Shown: positions 28,995-38,917 of the stretch, in pieces
How the letters are laid out: each line of letters begins with the position of its first letter
Position numbering within the stretch: the first letter of the stretch is position 1
DNA from: Sphingobacterium humi
GTDB taxonomy: Bacteria; Bacteroidota; Bacteroidia; Sphingobacteriales; Sphingobacteriaceae
DNA length: 64,000 nt
Reading direction: 5' to 3'
Assembly: GCF_009768885.1 (NCBI RefSeq)
Contig: NZ_WSQA01000001.1
Span: forward strand, 124,001-188,000
Notes under the pieces: model-generated
Told to the model about the DNA's origin: nothing
Seen by the model: only the letters and a program-made list of their open reading frames with translations
Database searches by the model: none
Translations under genes and position numbers: made by a program

Positions 28995-31900
28995 TATTCT
29001 TCCTCCGTTTTAATTTTACTACGTACCATTTCATCCAAGGACTTAAAGACCACAAACAGCATCGGTATAATAAAAATACCGAAGGTAACCCCGAAGAGCA
29101 TCCCTCCTGCTGCCGAGAAACTGATGGAATGATTTCCGATGGCCGATGGCCCTACCGTCCACATCAATGGAATTAATCCGGCCACAAAGGCCAAACTAGT
29201 CATCAAAATCGGACGCAGACGTAGCTTAGCCCCATTAATTGCCGCATCGATAATGCTGAGGCCTTTCTGCCTTTCCTGAACGGCAAACTCCACAATCAAA
29301 ATCGCATTCTTCGCCAATAGTCCTATCAACATGATCAATCCTACCTGCACGTAGATGTTGTTTTGAAGGCCTACAACCGCAATCGTACCATAAACCCCGA
29401 TAAGACCTACCGGAACAGATAATAATACCGCCCATGGCAGGATATAGCTTTCGTACTGCGCGGCCAGCAAGAAGTACACAAATAAAATACTCAAGGCGAA
29501 GATCAATACGGTTTGCGAACCGGATTGGCTTTCCTCAAAACTCATCCCTGTCCATTCGTAACCATAGTTACCTGGCAGTTTTTCTTCGGCATGGCGTTCA
29601 ATGGCGGCCATAGCATCACCGGTACTGTAGCCTTCTGCCGGTTCGGCATTCACGGCTATAGCATTGTACAGGTTATAGCGGGTAATGGTTTCCGGACCGA
29701 CGATTTTCTCCAAGGTCAAGATGGTATTAATAGGCACCATTTTTCCCTGGTCGTTCCGCACGAAAATAGAGTTAAAGGATTCCGGATCCTTACGGAAGTC
29801 AAAGTCCGACTGCACATATACGCGGTATTGGCGGCCAAAGCGGCTAAAGTCACTGGCTTGCACCCGGGCAAAGTAAGAACGGATGGTCGACATCAAAGCA
29901 TTGATACTTACCCCTAATGATTTTGCTTTCACCACATCGATATTCACCTCATATTGTGGGAAATTCGATTTAAAGGTCGTATAGGCATTCCCGATTTCCG
30001 GCAGTTGGTTCAACTCACTGATAAAGGTATCTGCCACCACGTTAAAGTCGCGGATATCGCCACCCAAGCGGTCTTGCAACACCATTTCGATACCGGCGAA
30101 GTCACCAAAACCTTGTACAGTGGGTCTCGGGAATATGGTAAATTTGGCCTCATGGAGCTGCGACAGATCCTGACGGATGGTATCCATAAATGCAGTAATA
30201 TTTTTTATTTTCTCCCGATCGGCATGCGGTTTCAAATTGATATAACCCGCAGCGAAGGCCGGCGAGGAACTCGCATCTAAGGCGTTATAGCCCGATACGG
30301 AGGTCATCCCCGCAATATCCTCATGTCTACGCAAAATGCTATCGGCCTTTTTCAATACCTCTGTGGTACGGGCCAGGGAAGCTCCTGCTGGCATGGCCAG
30401 GTTATAGGTAATAAAGCCATCATCTTCCGTCGGGATAAAGGACTTCGGTGAGCGGTTCATCATAAATACCCCCAAGGCCGTAACCAAGGCTAAACCAGCC
30501 CAGGCCACATGCTTTTTCTTGATGAGGTATTTCACCCCAACCAGGTATTTATTGGTGAAGTTATCGAAGGCCGTATTAAAGGCTTTGAAAAAACGATCTT
30601 TATATTTTACGAAGGTTGTTTTCTTCGCTTCTTCCTTCTCCTCATCGTGTGGCGGTTTCAATAAGAGCGCACAGAGTGCCGGACTTAAAGTCAAGGCATT
30701 TAAGGCTGAGATCAAAATCGCCGTGGCCAAGGTATAGGCAAACTGTCGATAGAATATCCCCGCAGGGCCTTCCATAAAACCAACAGGTAAGAATACCGCC
30801 GCCATCACCATAGTAATCGATAGAATGGCCGAAGTAATTTCCGACATCGTCGATAAAGTGGCTGCTTTAGCTTTTAAGCCGGTATGATGCATCTTTTGGT
30901 GTATGGCCTCGACGACGACAATGGCATCATCCACCACAATACCAATCGCCAGCACCAGGGCAAACATCGTTAATACGTTCAGCGAGAAGCCAAAGAGTTG
31001 CAGGAAGAAGAAGGTACCAACCAAGGATACCGGAATTGCAATCGCCGGAATCAAGGTCGATCGGAAATCCTGCAAGAATATAAATACAATGATAAATACC
31101 AGGATAAAGGCCTCAAATAAGGTATGCTTCACCTGGGAAATCGACTCGTCGATCTGATCCCTGACGGAGTAGGTTATTTCGTAATGTATACCCTTGGGGA
31201 AGGTCTTGGCCTGCTCTTCCAATACCTTGCGCACCTCCACATCAATATCGTGTGCATTGGAACCCGAGGTCTGGGTCAGGTTTAAGGTTAAGCCGGGGTG
31301 GCCATCCACCTTATTATCGGAGTTTAAGTTGGTGGCTCCAAATTCGACGCGGGCTACATCTTTCAGGTAGAGCACTGAACCGTCTTTATTGGTTTTTATC
31401 ACCACATTTTGAAACTCCTCGGGTTGGGTAAAACGCCCCTTATGCTTAATAACCGTTTCAAAGGCCTCCTCCGAGGTTTCCCCAAATTTACCCGGTGCAA
31501 TTTCAAAGTTCTGATCTTTAATCGCATCGGTTACATCCTTAGGCACCAAATTATAGAGGGCTAATTTCTCGGGGTTTAACCACAAGCGCATGGCGTAGTC
31601 ACGCGCTCCTAAGCGGGAAACCTGTGCTACCCCATCCACCCGTAAGAGTGGCCGCATCAGATTAATCTGTGCATAGGCTTGCAAGAACGTTTCATCGTAG
31701 ATACTGTCCTGATGGTCAGAGAAGAGGTTAATGGTCATGATGACCCCGGATTGCCGCGGCATCACCGTTACCCCTGCTTCGTTTACCTCGGAAGGAATGG
31801 AACTGATGGCTTTAGAAATCCGGGTCTGCACATTCACCGAGGCCACATCTGGATTGGTTCCTGTTTTGAAATAAACCGTTACAGTTCCAGAACCCGAGTT

Positions 31901-32149
31901 GGAAGCCGTAGAACGGATATAGGTCATATTCTCGACCCCGTTAATAGCCTCTTCAATTGGCAGAAGCACGGATTTAGCAACCGTTTCTGCGGTTGCTCCC
32001 GGATAACTCAGGGACACCACCACACTAGGAGGGGCAATTTCAGGAAAGCGGGTCACCGGCAATAATTTCATGCCGACTAAACCCAAGATCACTAATATGA
32101 TAGATACAACCGTCGCAAGGACTGGTCGATTTACGAATGTCTTTAACAT
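28994..32149 (-). CDS. RND efflux pump inner-membrane transporter (HAE1 family)
   Basis: 1051 residues, normal for AcrB/MexB-type. Seen: N-terminal TM1 ([19 protein letters not shown]), the proton-relay pair in [19 protein letters not shown] (about 405-410), and the conserved TM10 Lys in [19 protein letters not shown]. Large periplasmic loops lie between TM1-2 and TM7-8. Proton-driven export of drugs or hydrophobic compounds. Second gene of the adaptor-RND-outer membrane order; 71 bp after the adaptor. Confidence 0.97.
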   Translation of the reverse strand: MLKTFVNRPVLATVVSIILVILGLVGMKLLPVTRFPEIAPPSVVVSLSYPGATAETVAKSVLLPIEEAINGVENMTYIRSTASNSGSGTVTVYFKTGTNPDVASVNVQTRISKAISSIPSEVNEAGVTVMPRQSGVIMTINLFSDHQDSIYDETFLQAYAQINLMRPLLRVDGVAQVSRLGARDYAMRLWLNPEKLALYNLVPKDVTDAIKDQNFEIAPGKFGETSEEAFETVIKHKGRFTQPEEFQNVVIKTNKDGSVLYLKDVARVEFGATNLNSDNKVDGHPGLTLNLTQTSGSNAHDIDVEVRKVLEEQAKTFPKGIHYEITYSVRDQIDESISQVKHTLFEAFILVFIIVFIFLQDFRSTLIPAIAIPVSLVGTFFFLQLFGFSLNVLTMFALVLAIGIVVDDAIVVVEAIHQKMHHTGLKAKAATLSTMSEITSAILSITMVMAAVFLPVGFMEGPAGIFYRQFAYTLATAILISALNALTLSPALCALLLKPPHDEEKEEAKKTTFVKYKDRFFKAFNTAFDNFTNKYLVGVKYLIKKKHVAWAGLALVTALGVFMMNRSPKSFIPTEDDGFITYNLAMPAGASLARTTEVLKKADSILRRHEDIAGMTSVSGYNALDASSSPAFAAGYINLKPHADREKIKNITAFMDTIRQDLSQLHEAKFTIFPRPTVQGFGDFAGIEMVLQDRLGGDIRDFNVVADTFISELNQLPEIGNAYTTFKSNFPQYEVNIDVVKAKSLGVSINALMSTIRSYFARVQASDFSRFGRQYRVYVQSDFDFRKDPESFNSIFVRNDQGKMVPINTILTLEKIVGPETITRYNLYNAIAVNAEPAEGYSTGDAMAAIERHAEEKLPGNYGYEWTGMSFEESQSGSQTVLIFALSILFVYFLLAAQYESYILPWAVLLSVPVGLIGVYGTIAVVGLQNNIYVQVGLIMLIGLLAKNAILIVEFAVQERQKGLSIIDAAINGAKLRLRPILMTSLAFVAGLIPLMWTVGPSAIGNHSISFSAAGGMLFGVTFGIFIIPMLFVVFKSLDEMVRSKIKTEEE

Positions 32150-32220
32150 AAATGCTATTTAGATTGACCAAGCCTGAGCCACGCTGGGAGCGTGGCGAAT
32201 CGGCTCTGTATTCTGTTTAC

Positions 32221-33387
32221 TTATTGTTTCTTCTGCTCAATAGGCATAATGGCGGAACCATCGGTTAGCTTATCAAAGCCACTTAAGATCACCCTGTCGC
32301 CTTCTTGCAGGCCTTCCGAAACAATGTAATTCGCTTTACTCTTACCGGCTATGCTAATGTTACGGCGTTGCGCGGTATTGTTTTTATCCACAACAAACAC
32401 AAAGGTTTTGTCCTGCAACTCGCTGGTTGCTACTTGAGGAATCTGCAATACATCATCCTTCACCTCTGAAATTTTCAGCGTACCGGTACTTCCGGAGCGC
32501 AGTATATTATCAGAGTTTTTAAAGGAGGCGCGTAAAGAAATCGCACCTGTGGTACGGTCTACCTGACCATTTACCGCATCTACAATGCCTTTAAACTTAT
32601 ACTCTTCACCGTCGGCCAACACCAGGGTCACTTCAGGGAAGGTTAATTTCTTGGTTTTATCGTAACGACGGCCCTCCAAGCTATCTTTCTTGGCTTGCGC
32701 TTTAGAAAAATAGAGGAAATCCGATTCATTCATTGCAAAGTATACATATACCTCTTGCACATCTGATAAGTAAGTTAAGGGTTCCTTATCTCCTTTGCTC
32801 ACTAAGTTACCGATGCGTTTCGGAATACGTCCGATATAGCCGCTCACAGGTGCGGTAATAACGGTAAAATCTTTACTGATTTGTGCCGAACGCACTTCGG
32901 CAGTAGCTTGATCCAATGTTGCTTTGGCGACTTGGTAATCGGCTTCGGCTGAGGCTAGACGCACCTCAGAAATAACTTCATTTTCCACCAAAGGCTTCAA
33001 ACGATCTACTTCCAATTTGGCATTCTTTAATTTTGCCTTCGCCACCTGCTGGCTTGCCACCATATTATTCAGGTCCTCTTGGTAAAAAGAAGGGTCGATT
33101 TTAAAGAGCTTCTGCCCTTTTTGCACAAAAACACCCTCGTCCACGTAGATTTCCTGTAAAAGGCCTTCCACCTGCGGACGCACATCCACATTCACTTTCC
33201 CTTCAATCGTTCCTAAATAATCCTTAACCGTTACAGCGTCTTCCTTATTTACGGTATACACGGGTAATGCTAATGCTTTGTTACTTTCTTTTTCTTTGGA
33301 TTTGCTTTCCGAACAGCTAGAAAAGATGCTGATCGAACTAAACAAAACGATACTTGCTTTTAAAATTGATAAATTGAGTTTCTTCAC
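32221..33387 (-). CDS. RND efflux periplasmic adaptor (membrane fusion lipoprotein)
   Basis: 388 residues, lipobox IFSSC (Cys25). Lipoyl/barrel-sandwich halves VNVDVRPQVEGLLQEIYVDE and FTVITAPVSGYIGRIPKRIG flank a helical hairpin; a beta-barrel and membrane-proximal domain follow (LRSGSTGTLKISEVKDDVLQ). Links the transporter to the outer-membrane factor. First gene of the operon; no TetR/AcrR regulator is seen next to it. Confidence 0.96.
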   Translation of the reverse strand: MKKLNLSILKASIVLFSSISIFSSCSESKSKEKESNKALALPVYTVNKEDAVTVKDYLGTIEGKVNVDVRPQVEGLLQEIYVDEGVFVQKGQKLFKIDPSFYQEDLNNMVASQQVAKAKLKNAKLEVDRLKPLVENEVISEVRLASAEADYQVAKATLDQATAEVRSAQISKDFTVITAPVSGYIGRIPKRIGNLVSKGDKEPLTYLSDVQEVYVYFAMNESDFLYFSKAQAKKDSLEGRRYDKTKKLTFPEVTLVLADGEEYKFKGIVDAVNGQVDRTTGAISLRASFKNSDNILRSGSTGTLKISEVKDDVLQIPQVATSELQDKTFVFVVDKNNTAQRRNISIAGKSKANYIVSEGLQEGDRVILSGFDKLTDGSAIMPIEQKKQ

Positions 33388-33641
33388 GTGTATTATATGT
33401 TTAATTCTTCCTTCGTAATATTTTTATTACATTTCTTCACTTATTAACGTATTATTCAACAATTATTGTACCGTTTAACATTTGTTAACAAATTATGTTT
33501 AGGTTAAGTTTACATTAAGAAGTATGGAATAAAAGGTTAACTATCTGATATACAGGGTCAGTAAAATAAGACAAAAGGCTATTTAAACTTTTGTTTGAAA
33601 AAGTCAGATATTTAATATCTTAGCGGAAATTGATTGGAAAA

Positions 33642-33971
33642 ATGAAGTACCTGTACCTATTAATCGCCATTATTGCGGAGATCTTCGCAACGACCTACCT
33701 TAAAAAATCCGAAGGTTTTAGTCTGTGGAAACCCACGCTTATTTGCTTAATTGGCTATGGGGTAGCCTTTTATTTTCTGAGTTTAACCCTACGGACCATG
33801 CCTGTAGGCATTGCATACGCCATTTGGTCGGGCGTAGGTATTATATTTATCAGCTTAATCGGGATGTTCTACTTTAAGCAGACACCCGACCTACCAGCGA
33901 TCATCGGATTAACGCTCATAGTAATCGGCGTGGTAGTCATCAATGTATTTTCGAAAATGGGAAGCCATTAG
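33642..33971 (+). CDS. SMR-family multidrug/quaternary ammonium transporter
   Basis: 110 residues with four helices, from ATG 33642 (an upstream TTG at 33630 is in frame but poor). The essential Glu14 is present in LLIAIIAEIFATTYLK, and the conserved Trp in AYAIWSGVG. EmrE-like proteins export cationic drugs as antiparallel dimers; some SMRs transport guanidinium instead, and I cannot separate these here. Convergent with the ClC gene, 7 bp apart. Confidence 0.93.
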   Translation: MKYLYLLIAIIAEIFATTYLKKSEGFSLWKPTLICLIGYGVAFYFLSLTLRTMPVGIAYAIWSGVGIIFISLIGMFYFKQTPDLPAIIGLTLIVIGVVVINVFSKMGSH

Positions 33972-33978
33972 GCCTTCC

Positions 33979-35769
33979 CTATTCCAAATACATCCCCTGC
34001 CGCACCAATAAGCCCCGGTATTTATTAAATACCGAAGATTTAGACACAAAACCTAAGTACTGCCCCTCTTTATTGACTACCGGAAGAATCCACACATCGT
34101 CACGATTCATCTTGCCCATCACCACTTCCATATGTTCGGTCTCCACAATCATGTCGTTAGGCTTTTGTGCTAAGCTAGCAAAGGTCTTATCCTTCCCTTC
34201 TTGTTCGCCCAGTAAGATCGCAAACAAACGCTCGCTATAGATAATGCCAATCAGCTTGCCTTCATCATCAACAATCGGGAAAATATTACGCTTGGAGTGA
34301 ATGATATCCGACTGCCGATCCAAAGGGGTTTCCTTCGGATGCAACCGCACAAAATTAGTCTCCAACACATAGCGTAACTTCATCATACTCAACACCGTCC
34401 TGTCCTTATCTTCATAAGAGATTAAATCTCCCGACTCCGCCAATACTTTGGTATAGATGGAATGTTTCATAATAGCCCTGTTGATAAAATAGGAAATGGA
34501 CACCACCAACATCAAGGGCACCATTAAGGTATAACCGCCGGTTATTTCAGCAATTAGAAAGATGCCTGTTAAGGGCGCGTGCATAATACCGGCTAAAGCA
34601 CCGGCCATTCCGGCCATCACAAAGTTCGGCACGTTTAACTGCACCAAGCCTGTTTGGTTCATGCCAAAGGCAAAGGCAAAACCTATGAGGCCACCCATAA
34701 CCAAACTCGGCCCGAAGACTCCCCCATTACCACCTCCGTTGATGGTGAAAAGCGAAGCAATGGATTTACCAAATAAGGTTAAAATGGTATAGATCATAAC
34801 CGCCCAGCCGATATCTTTATAATCGGAGAACAAACTGTTTTTCAGAATGGAATCAAAACGCCCATCGAGGATCTGCTGTATGGATAAATAGCCTTCACCA
34901 TATAAAGCCGGAAACACAAAGATTAACACGCCCAAGGATATCCCGCTGAGCCAAACCTTATTATAGGGGTTTGAAATCTTGGCAAACCACTGCTTAACTG
35001 CCTGCGACAGAAAGGAAAAGTAAACCGTAAATAAACCGATGATAACCGCCAACAAGAGGTAAAAGAACAAGGCTTCAACCTCCCAACCCGTGGTGGTGGT
35101 GTGAAACAAAGGTTCGCTATACAGCAATTTTGAAATAACGGCCGCTAAGGCAGACGAGATTAACAAAGGGATAAAAGCCGGAATGGAAAACTCGGTCAGC
35201 AAAATTTCAATAGCAAAAATCATCCCTGCAATCGGGCTGTTAAAGGCTCCTGAAATTCCTGCAGCCGCCCCACAGGCCAACAGCATGGTGACCTCCTTAT
35301 AACTTAAGCCAAAGAACCGAGCCATATTAGAACCTATGGCCGATCCGGAATAGGCAATAGGTGCCTCCAAACCACAGGAACCACCAAAACCAACGGTTAA
35401 GGCTGAAGACACAATCTGCGAATACACATTATGAAATTCAATACGGCTTGATTTTCGAGAAATGGAATAGATAATCGGTGTAATCCCATGTTCAAACTTC
35501 TGCCCTTTCAGCATTTTACGCACGAAAAGAACGGATAGAAAGATGCCGATCAGCGGGAAAACAAGGTATAAGGAGTATTTATAGTGCCATTCTACATCGT
35601 CTTGCAAGGAAGAGGCAATAAAATGGGTCAAGCCTTTTAACAGGGCCGCTGCCAGTCCGCCCACTATTCCGACAAAAAAAGCCAGCAACACCAAGAAGTT
35701 CCGGTTGGAAATCTTCTGCATCCGCCACTTGTTTAAGTTTTCTAGTTTTTTCAGCAAGCGCCCTCTCAT
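33979..35769 (-). CDS. ClC-family chloride channel/antiporter with CBS pair
   Basis: 596 residues from the ATG at 35769; a start at 35814 would add 15 residues. The ClC core has GSCGLEAPIAYSGSAIG (gating Glu in GLEAP) and NGGGNGGVFGPSLVMGGL (GxFxP). Two CBS domains follow near residues 450-590 (IIHSKRNIFPIVDDEGKLIG; VWILPVVNKEGQYLGFVSKS). At the position of the internal proton glutamate of ClC antiporters (E203 of ClC-ec1) the alignment AFNSPIAGMIFAIEILL gives Ile. Moves chloride across the inner membrane; mode uncertain. Confidence 0.92.
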   Translation of the reverse strand: MRGRLLKKLENLNKWRMQKISNRNFLVLLAFFVGIVGGLAAALLKGLTHFIASSLQDDVEWHYKYSLYLVFPLIGIFLSVLFVRKMLKGQKFEHGITPIIYSISRKSSRIEFHNVYSQIVSSALTVGFGGSCGLEAPIAYSGSAIGSNMARFFGLSYKEVTMLLACGAAAGISGAFNSPIAGMIFAIEILLTEFSIPAFIPLLISSALAAVISKLLYSEPLFHTTTTGWEVEALFFYLLLAVIIGLFTVYFSFLSQAVKQWFAKISNPYNKVWLSGISLGVLIFVFPALYGEGYLSIQQILDGRFDSILKNSLFSDYKDIGWAVMIYTILTLFGKSIASLFTINGGGNGGVFGPSLVMGGLIGFAFAFGMNQTGLVQLNVPNFVMAGMAGALAGIMHAPLTGIFLIAEITGGYTLMVPLMLVVSISYFINRAIMKHSIYTKVLAESGDLISYEDKDRTVLSMMKLRYVLETNFVRLHPKETPLDRQSDIIHSKRNIFPIVDDEGKLIGIIYSERLFAILLGEQEGKDKTFASLAQKPNDMIVETEHMEVVMGKMNRDDVWILPVVNKEGQYLGFVSKSSVFNKYRGLLVRQGMYLE

Positions 35770-35939
35770 ATGTGATTTTTGTATTCTGGATGGAAAAATT
35801 GAAATTCCTTGCAAATATAGAAACTGTTTGGCAGATAGTTAAACCAAAGGAGGGATAATCCGTTGTGCAGCTGAAAAAACACGAGTGAAGGTCTGCCAAA
35901 AACATTTTGTATTTTTGGAAAGTACAAATAGCATTGATT

Positions 35940-38108
35940 ATGATGAACAAACTAAAAGTCGGCTTGCTTGCAGCAGTGGTAGCAGCCGCTTGTTTTAATT
36001 TCTCTGCCGCGGTTCCCGATGAGGGGATGTTCCCTTTAAGCGAATTAAGCCGCGCAGGATTGAAGAAAGCAGGATTAAAAATCAAAGAAAAGGACATTTA
36101 CAACCCGGGGCAAATCGGATTGGTGGATGCCTTGGTGCAAGTAAGTGGCTGCTCAGGCTCTTTTGTGTCACCAAATGGCTTGATTATCACCAACCACCAC
36201 TGTGCCTTCTCGGCCGTACAATTGGCGTCTAGCCCTACCCATAATTACCTGGAAAATGGTTTTGTGGCCAATTCCTATGAGCAGGAAATTGAAGCCAAAG
36301 GATTAACCATACGCATTACCGACTCGTATGAGGATGTTTCGCAACAGGTATTGGATGCTGTAGCTTCCATTAGCGATCCGATTCAACGGATTGAAACCAT
36401 TCAGCAAAAACGCGAAGAAATAGCACGTGCCGCCGAAGCTGCCGACCCGACCATCAAAGCCGAAGTATCGGAAATGTTTATCGGAAAAAGCTATGTTCTA
36501 TTCAAGTATAAAACTATTGAAGATGTACGCTTAGTATACATTCCACGTCAGGATATTGGCGAGTTTGGTGGAGAAACCGATAACTGGGTGTGGCCGCGCC
36601 ATACCGGCGACTTCTCCTTCCTACGTGCCTATGTAAGCCCGGATGGGAAATCAGCAAAATATGCGAAAGAGAATGTGCCTTACAAACCGAAGAAGCATTT
36701 AAAGGTAAGCCCGAAAGGCGTAAAGGAGAACGACTTTGTGTTTATCTTGGGCTATCCGGGTCGTACCTTCCGTCATCGTCCGGCGCAGTACCTATCCTAC
36801 CAACAGCAATTCTTACTTCCTTATACCTCAAATCTTTACGAGTTCCAAAATCAACAAATGCATTTGGCAGGTAAGGATGATAAAGCAACAGAATTAGCCC
36901 TAGCAACCCGCATTAAGCGCAATGCCAACGTAATGAAAAATTACCAGGGTAAGTTGAAGGGATTACGCAATATTGGGCTGGTGGATACAAAGAAAGCGGA
37001 AGACGAAAAGCTTGCCGCCTTTATCAATAGCAAACCGGAGCTGAAAGCAAAATACGGTAGCCTGATGCAAGATATCGATGCGCATTATGCCATGGTATTC
37101 GCCGATGCTGAAAAAGAACTGTGGTATAACAATGTGTACTCCGGAATCCGCCTGTTGCAGATCGCCAGCCTGGTAAACTCGTTCCAAGAAGCCTTAGGAA
37201 AAGAGTTAAACAGCAGCAAACGCGAAAACCTATTCCGCATCAATATTAACCAGTTTAAAAAACAAGCCGATGGCCTTTATGAAAGCTATAACAAAGCTGT
37301 AGATAAAAGCATTGCCGGCCACATGTTCCAACAAGCTTATCAGCTGAAAGGACAGAATAGCATCGGATTTATTCAGAACAAAGGCTTTAAATCGGAGCAA
37401 CAAGCCGCAGATTATATTCAGTCTGTTATTGAAAAATCGGATCTGAACAACCAAGAGGTTTTGTATACCCGCATATTAAAAGATGCGGCCAGCCTCATGG
37501 CCTATAAAGATGAGTTGATGAAATTGCAAGATGCCCTGATGTTGGAAACAGCCCCGTTCCGCGAGGAACAGAAACGCCGCGAAGGGAACTTGAATAAATT
37601 GATGGCCGACTATGTTGCCGTAAAAGAGCAATTCTTAGCCACCAATTTTATCCCTGACGCCAACTCTACCTTACGCCTTACCTTCGGTAATATCAAAGGG
37701 TATAGCCCGGTAGATGCGACTTACATGGAACCCTTCACTACCGTGCGCGGATTAATTGAAAAAGGAAACTCCGGAGCCCCAGAATTCACTTATCCACAAG
37801 CCATTAAACAAAACTGGTTGGATAAAAACTTCGGCAACTATTTCAAAAAGGAAATCAATGATGTGCCTGTAAATATCCTGTACAACATGGATACCACCGG
37901 CGGAAACTCAGGATCGCCTATTATGAACGCCTACGGCGAATTGATCGGAGTAAACTTCGACCGCGCCTATGATGCGACGATCAACGACTTCGCCTGGAAC
38001 GAAAGCTATAGCCGCTCGATTGGCGTGGATATCCGCTATGTGCTATGGATCGCAGATAAGATCGATAATGCGCAGTTTATTATTAAGGAAATGGGGATTG
38101 GAAGTTAG
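35940..38108 (+). CDS. dpp11: S46-family dipeptidyl-peptidase, DPP11 type
   Basis: 722 residues from the first of two adjacent ATG codons; an upstream TTG would add an implausible N-terminus. Signal peptide GLLAAVVAAACFNFSAA. Catalytic triad region: GLIITNHHCAF (His), and DTTGGNSGSPIMNAYG (Ser, about residue 657). The residue 18 positions after the Ser is Arg (GVNFDRAYD). In the S46 family an Arg at this place marks DPP11 (Asp/Glu at P1) and Gly marks DPP7. Periplasmic enzyme that makes dipeptides from peptide N-termini. Confidence 0.93.
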   Translation: MMNKLKVGLLAAVVAAACFNFSAAVPDEGMFPLSELSRAGLKKAGLKIKEKDIYNPGQIGLVDALVQVSGCSGSFVSPNGLIITNHHCAFSAVQLASSPTHNYLENGFVANSYEQEIEAKGLTIRITDSYEDVSQQVLDAVASISDPIQRIETIQQKREEIARAAEAADPTIKAEVSEMFIGKSYVLFKYKTIEDVRLVYIPRQDIGEFGGETDNWVWPRHTGDFSFLRAYVSPDGKSAKYAKENVPYKPKKHLKVSPKGVKENDFVFILGYPGRTFRHRPAQYLSYQQQFLLPYTSNLYEFQNQQMHLAGKDDKATELALATRIKRNANVMKNYQGKLKGLRNIGLVDTKKAEDEKLAAFINSKPELKAKYGSLMQDIDAHYAMVFADAEKELWYNNVYSGIRLLQIASLVNSFQEALGKELNSSKRENLFRININQFKKQADGLYESYNKAVDKSIAGHMFQQAYQLKGQNSIGFIQNKGFKSEQQAADYIQSVIEKSDLNNQEVLYTRILKDAASLMAYKDELMKLQDALMLETAPFREEQKRREGNLNKLMADYVAVKEQFLATNFIPDANSTLRLTFGNIKGYSPVDATYMEPFTTVRGLIEKGNSGAPEFTYPQAIKQNWLDKNFGNYFKKEINDVPVNILYNMDTTGGNSGSPIMNAYGELIGVNFDRAYDATINDFAWNESYSRSIGVDIRYVLWIADKIDNAQFIIKEMGIGS

Positions 38109-38170
38109 ATTTGAGATGTGAGATGTGAGATGTGAGACCTGTCAACATTTTATCACCATTTTGTCATCGT

Positions 38171-38215
38171 GTTGTCATCGTGAGCGGAGTCGAACGACTG
38201 GTACGTCAATGCAAA
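38171..38215 (-). repeat. Intergenic repeat copy A
   Basis: Contains GTGAGCGGAGTCGAA followed by CGACTGGTACGTCAATGCAA. It lacks the 7 nt CCACGAA found in the other two copies and lies in opposite orientation to them. AGTCG-AA-CGACT forms a short hairpin. Confidence 0.8.
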
Positions 38216-38323
38216 CCACAAATAATAATAGATGTAGGTATAAAAGTACGTCAAACCACATAACAATAATACGACTCGTTTCACCATTACCTATCAAACA
38301 TTAAAAAATAAATTTTCACTTAT

Positions 38324-38353
38324 AAAAAAGCTGACCGATGGCCAGCTTTTTTT
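38324..38353 (+). terminator. Hairpin terminator
   Basis: Ten-bp stem AAAAAAGCTG/CAGCTTTTTT with an A tract on one side and T tract on the other, so it can act in both directions. It lies 216 bp after dpp11. Confidence 0.8.
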
Positions 38354-38573
38354 ATGACCTTCTTTTGTATACCTCCCTTTCTCTCCCCTTTCACTCCCCT
38401 TTCAAACCCATTTCTACCCCCTTTGGAAAGGGTGCTGATAAAAGAGAGAAAGGTGCTAAAGACGGGCCATAACAAGTACTGATGGAGAGTATGCTGGAAG
38501 AAAAAATAAGGAAAGGAAAAGAGAGGGTAGAAATTGCAGTAAAGTACTACAAACAAAGTTGTGGGTTACTGTT

Positions 38574-38624
38574 GATTGCATTGACGTACCAATGGTTCGT
38601 GGTTCGACTCCTCACGATGACAAT
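38574..38624 (+). repeat. Intergenic repeat copy B
   Basis: Begins GATTGCATTGACGTACCA and continues GGTTCGTGGTTCGACTCC, TCACGATGACAA. Differs from copy C by substitutions around the CCAATGG segment and a 2-nt loss. Confidence 0.8.
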
Positions 38625-38805
38625 ACTTGCCGCAACTATGAACAATGCGTGCCGCAGTTTACTAGCAAAGCGTGACCTAGTTTACCAGTAAAGCTTAACA
38701 AGCAATGCCAAATCATGTCATCACTTTTCAATAAATTTTGCAAAAATTTTTACCCCTTTCCGAGGGCAACACTATGACAAAATGGTGATAAAATGGTGAT
38801 AAAAC

Positions 38806-38862
38806 GATGATTGCATTGACGTACCAGTCGTTCGTGGTTCGACTCCGCTCACCATGACAAAA
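38806..38862 (+). repeat. Intergenic repeat copy C
   Basis: Reads GATGATTGCATTGACGTACC, then AGTCGTTCGTGGTTCGACTC, CGCTCACCATGAC. Reverse-complement match to copy A over almost its whole length, 632 bp away. Confidence 0.8.
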
Positions 38863-38917
38863 CGATGGCAAAGTGATGACAAAAGTGATGACAAAACGTT
38901 GACAACAAAATGCCCCC

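Larger units (their letters stand above)
38109..38917. other. Repeat-rich intergenic region
   Basis: 809 bp without a convincing gene. It opens with three exact TGAGATG units plus a degenerate one (38112-38138), then holds three copies of a diverged repeat (listed separately), one hairpin terminator and purine-rich low-complexity DNA. Its outer parts are inverted relative to each other: 38141 begins GTCAAC and 38903 ends GTTGAC, with related TTTTRTCA runs inside both ends. Small open frames here show no family or ribosome-site support. Confidence 0.75.

Noticed and set aside
38590..38620. tRNA-like GGTTCGACTCC stretch in the repeat copies
   Set aside because: Only a T-arm-like piece; no acceptor, D or anticodon arm can be built around it.
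38320..38691. Small frames on both strands in the repeat region
   Set aside because: They read through low-complexity purine/pyrimidine runs, a terminator and a repeat copy.
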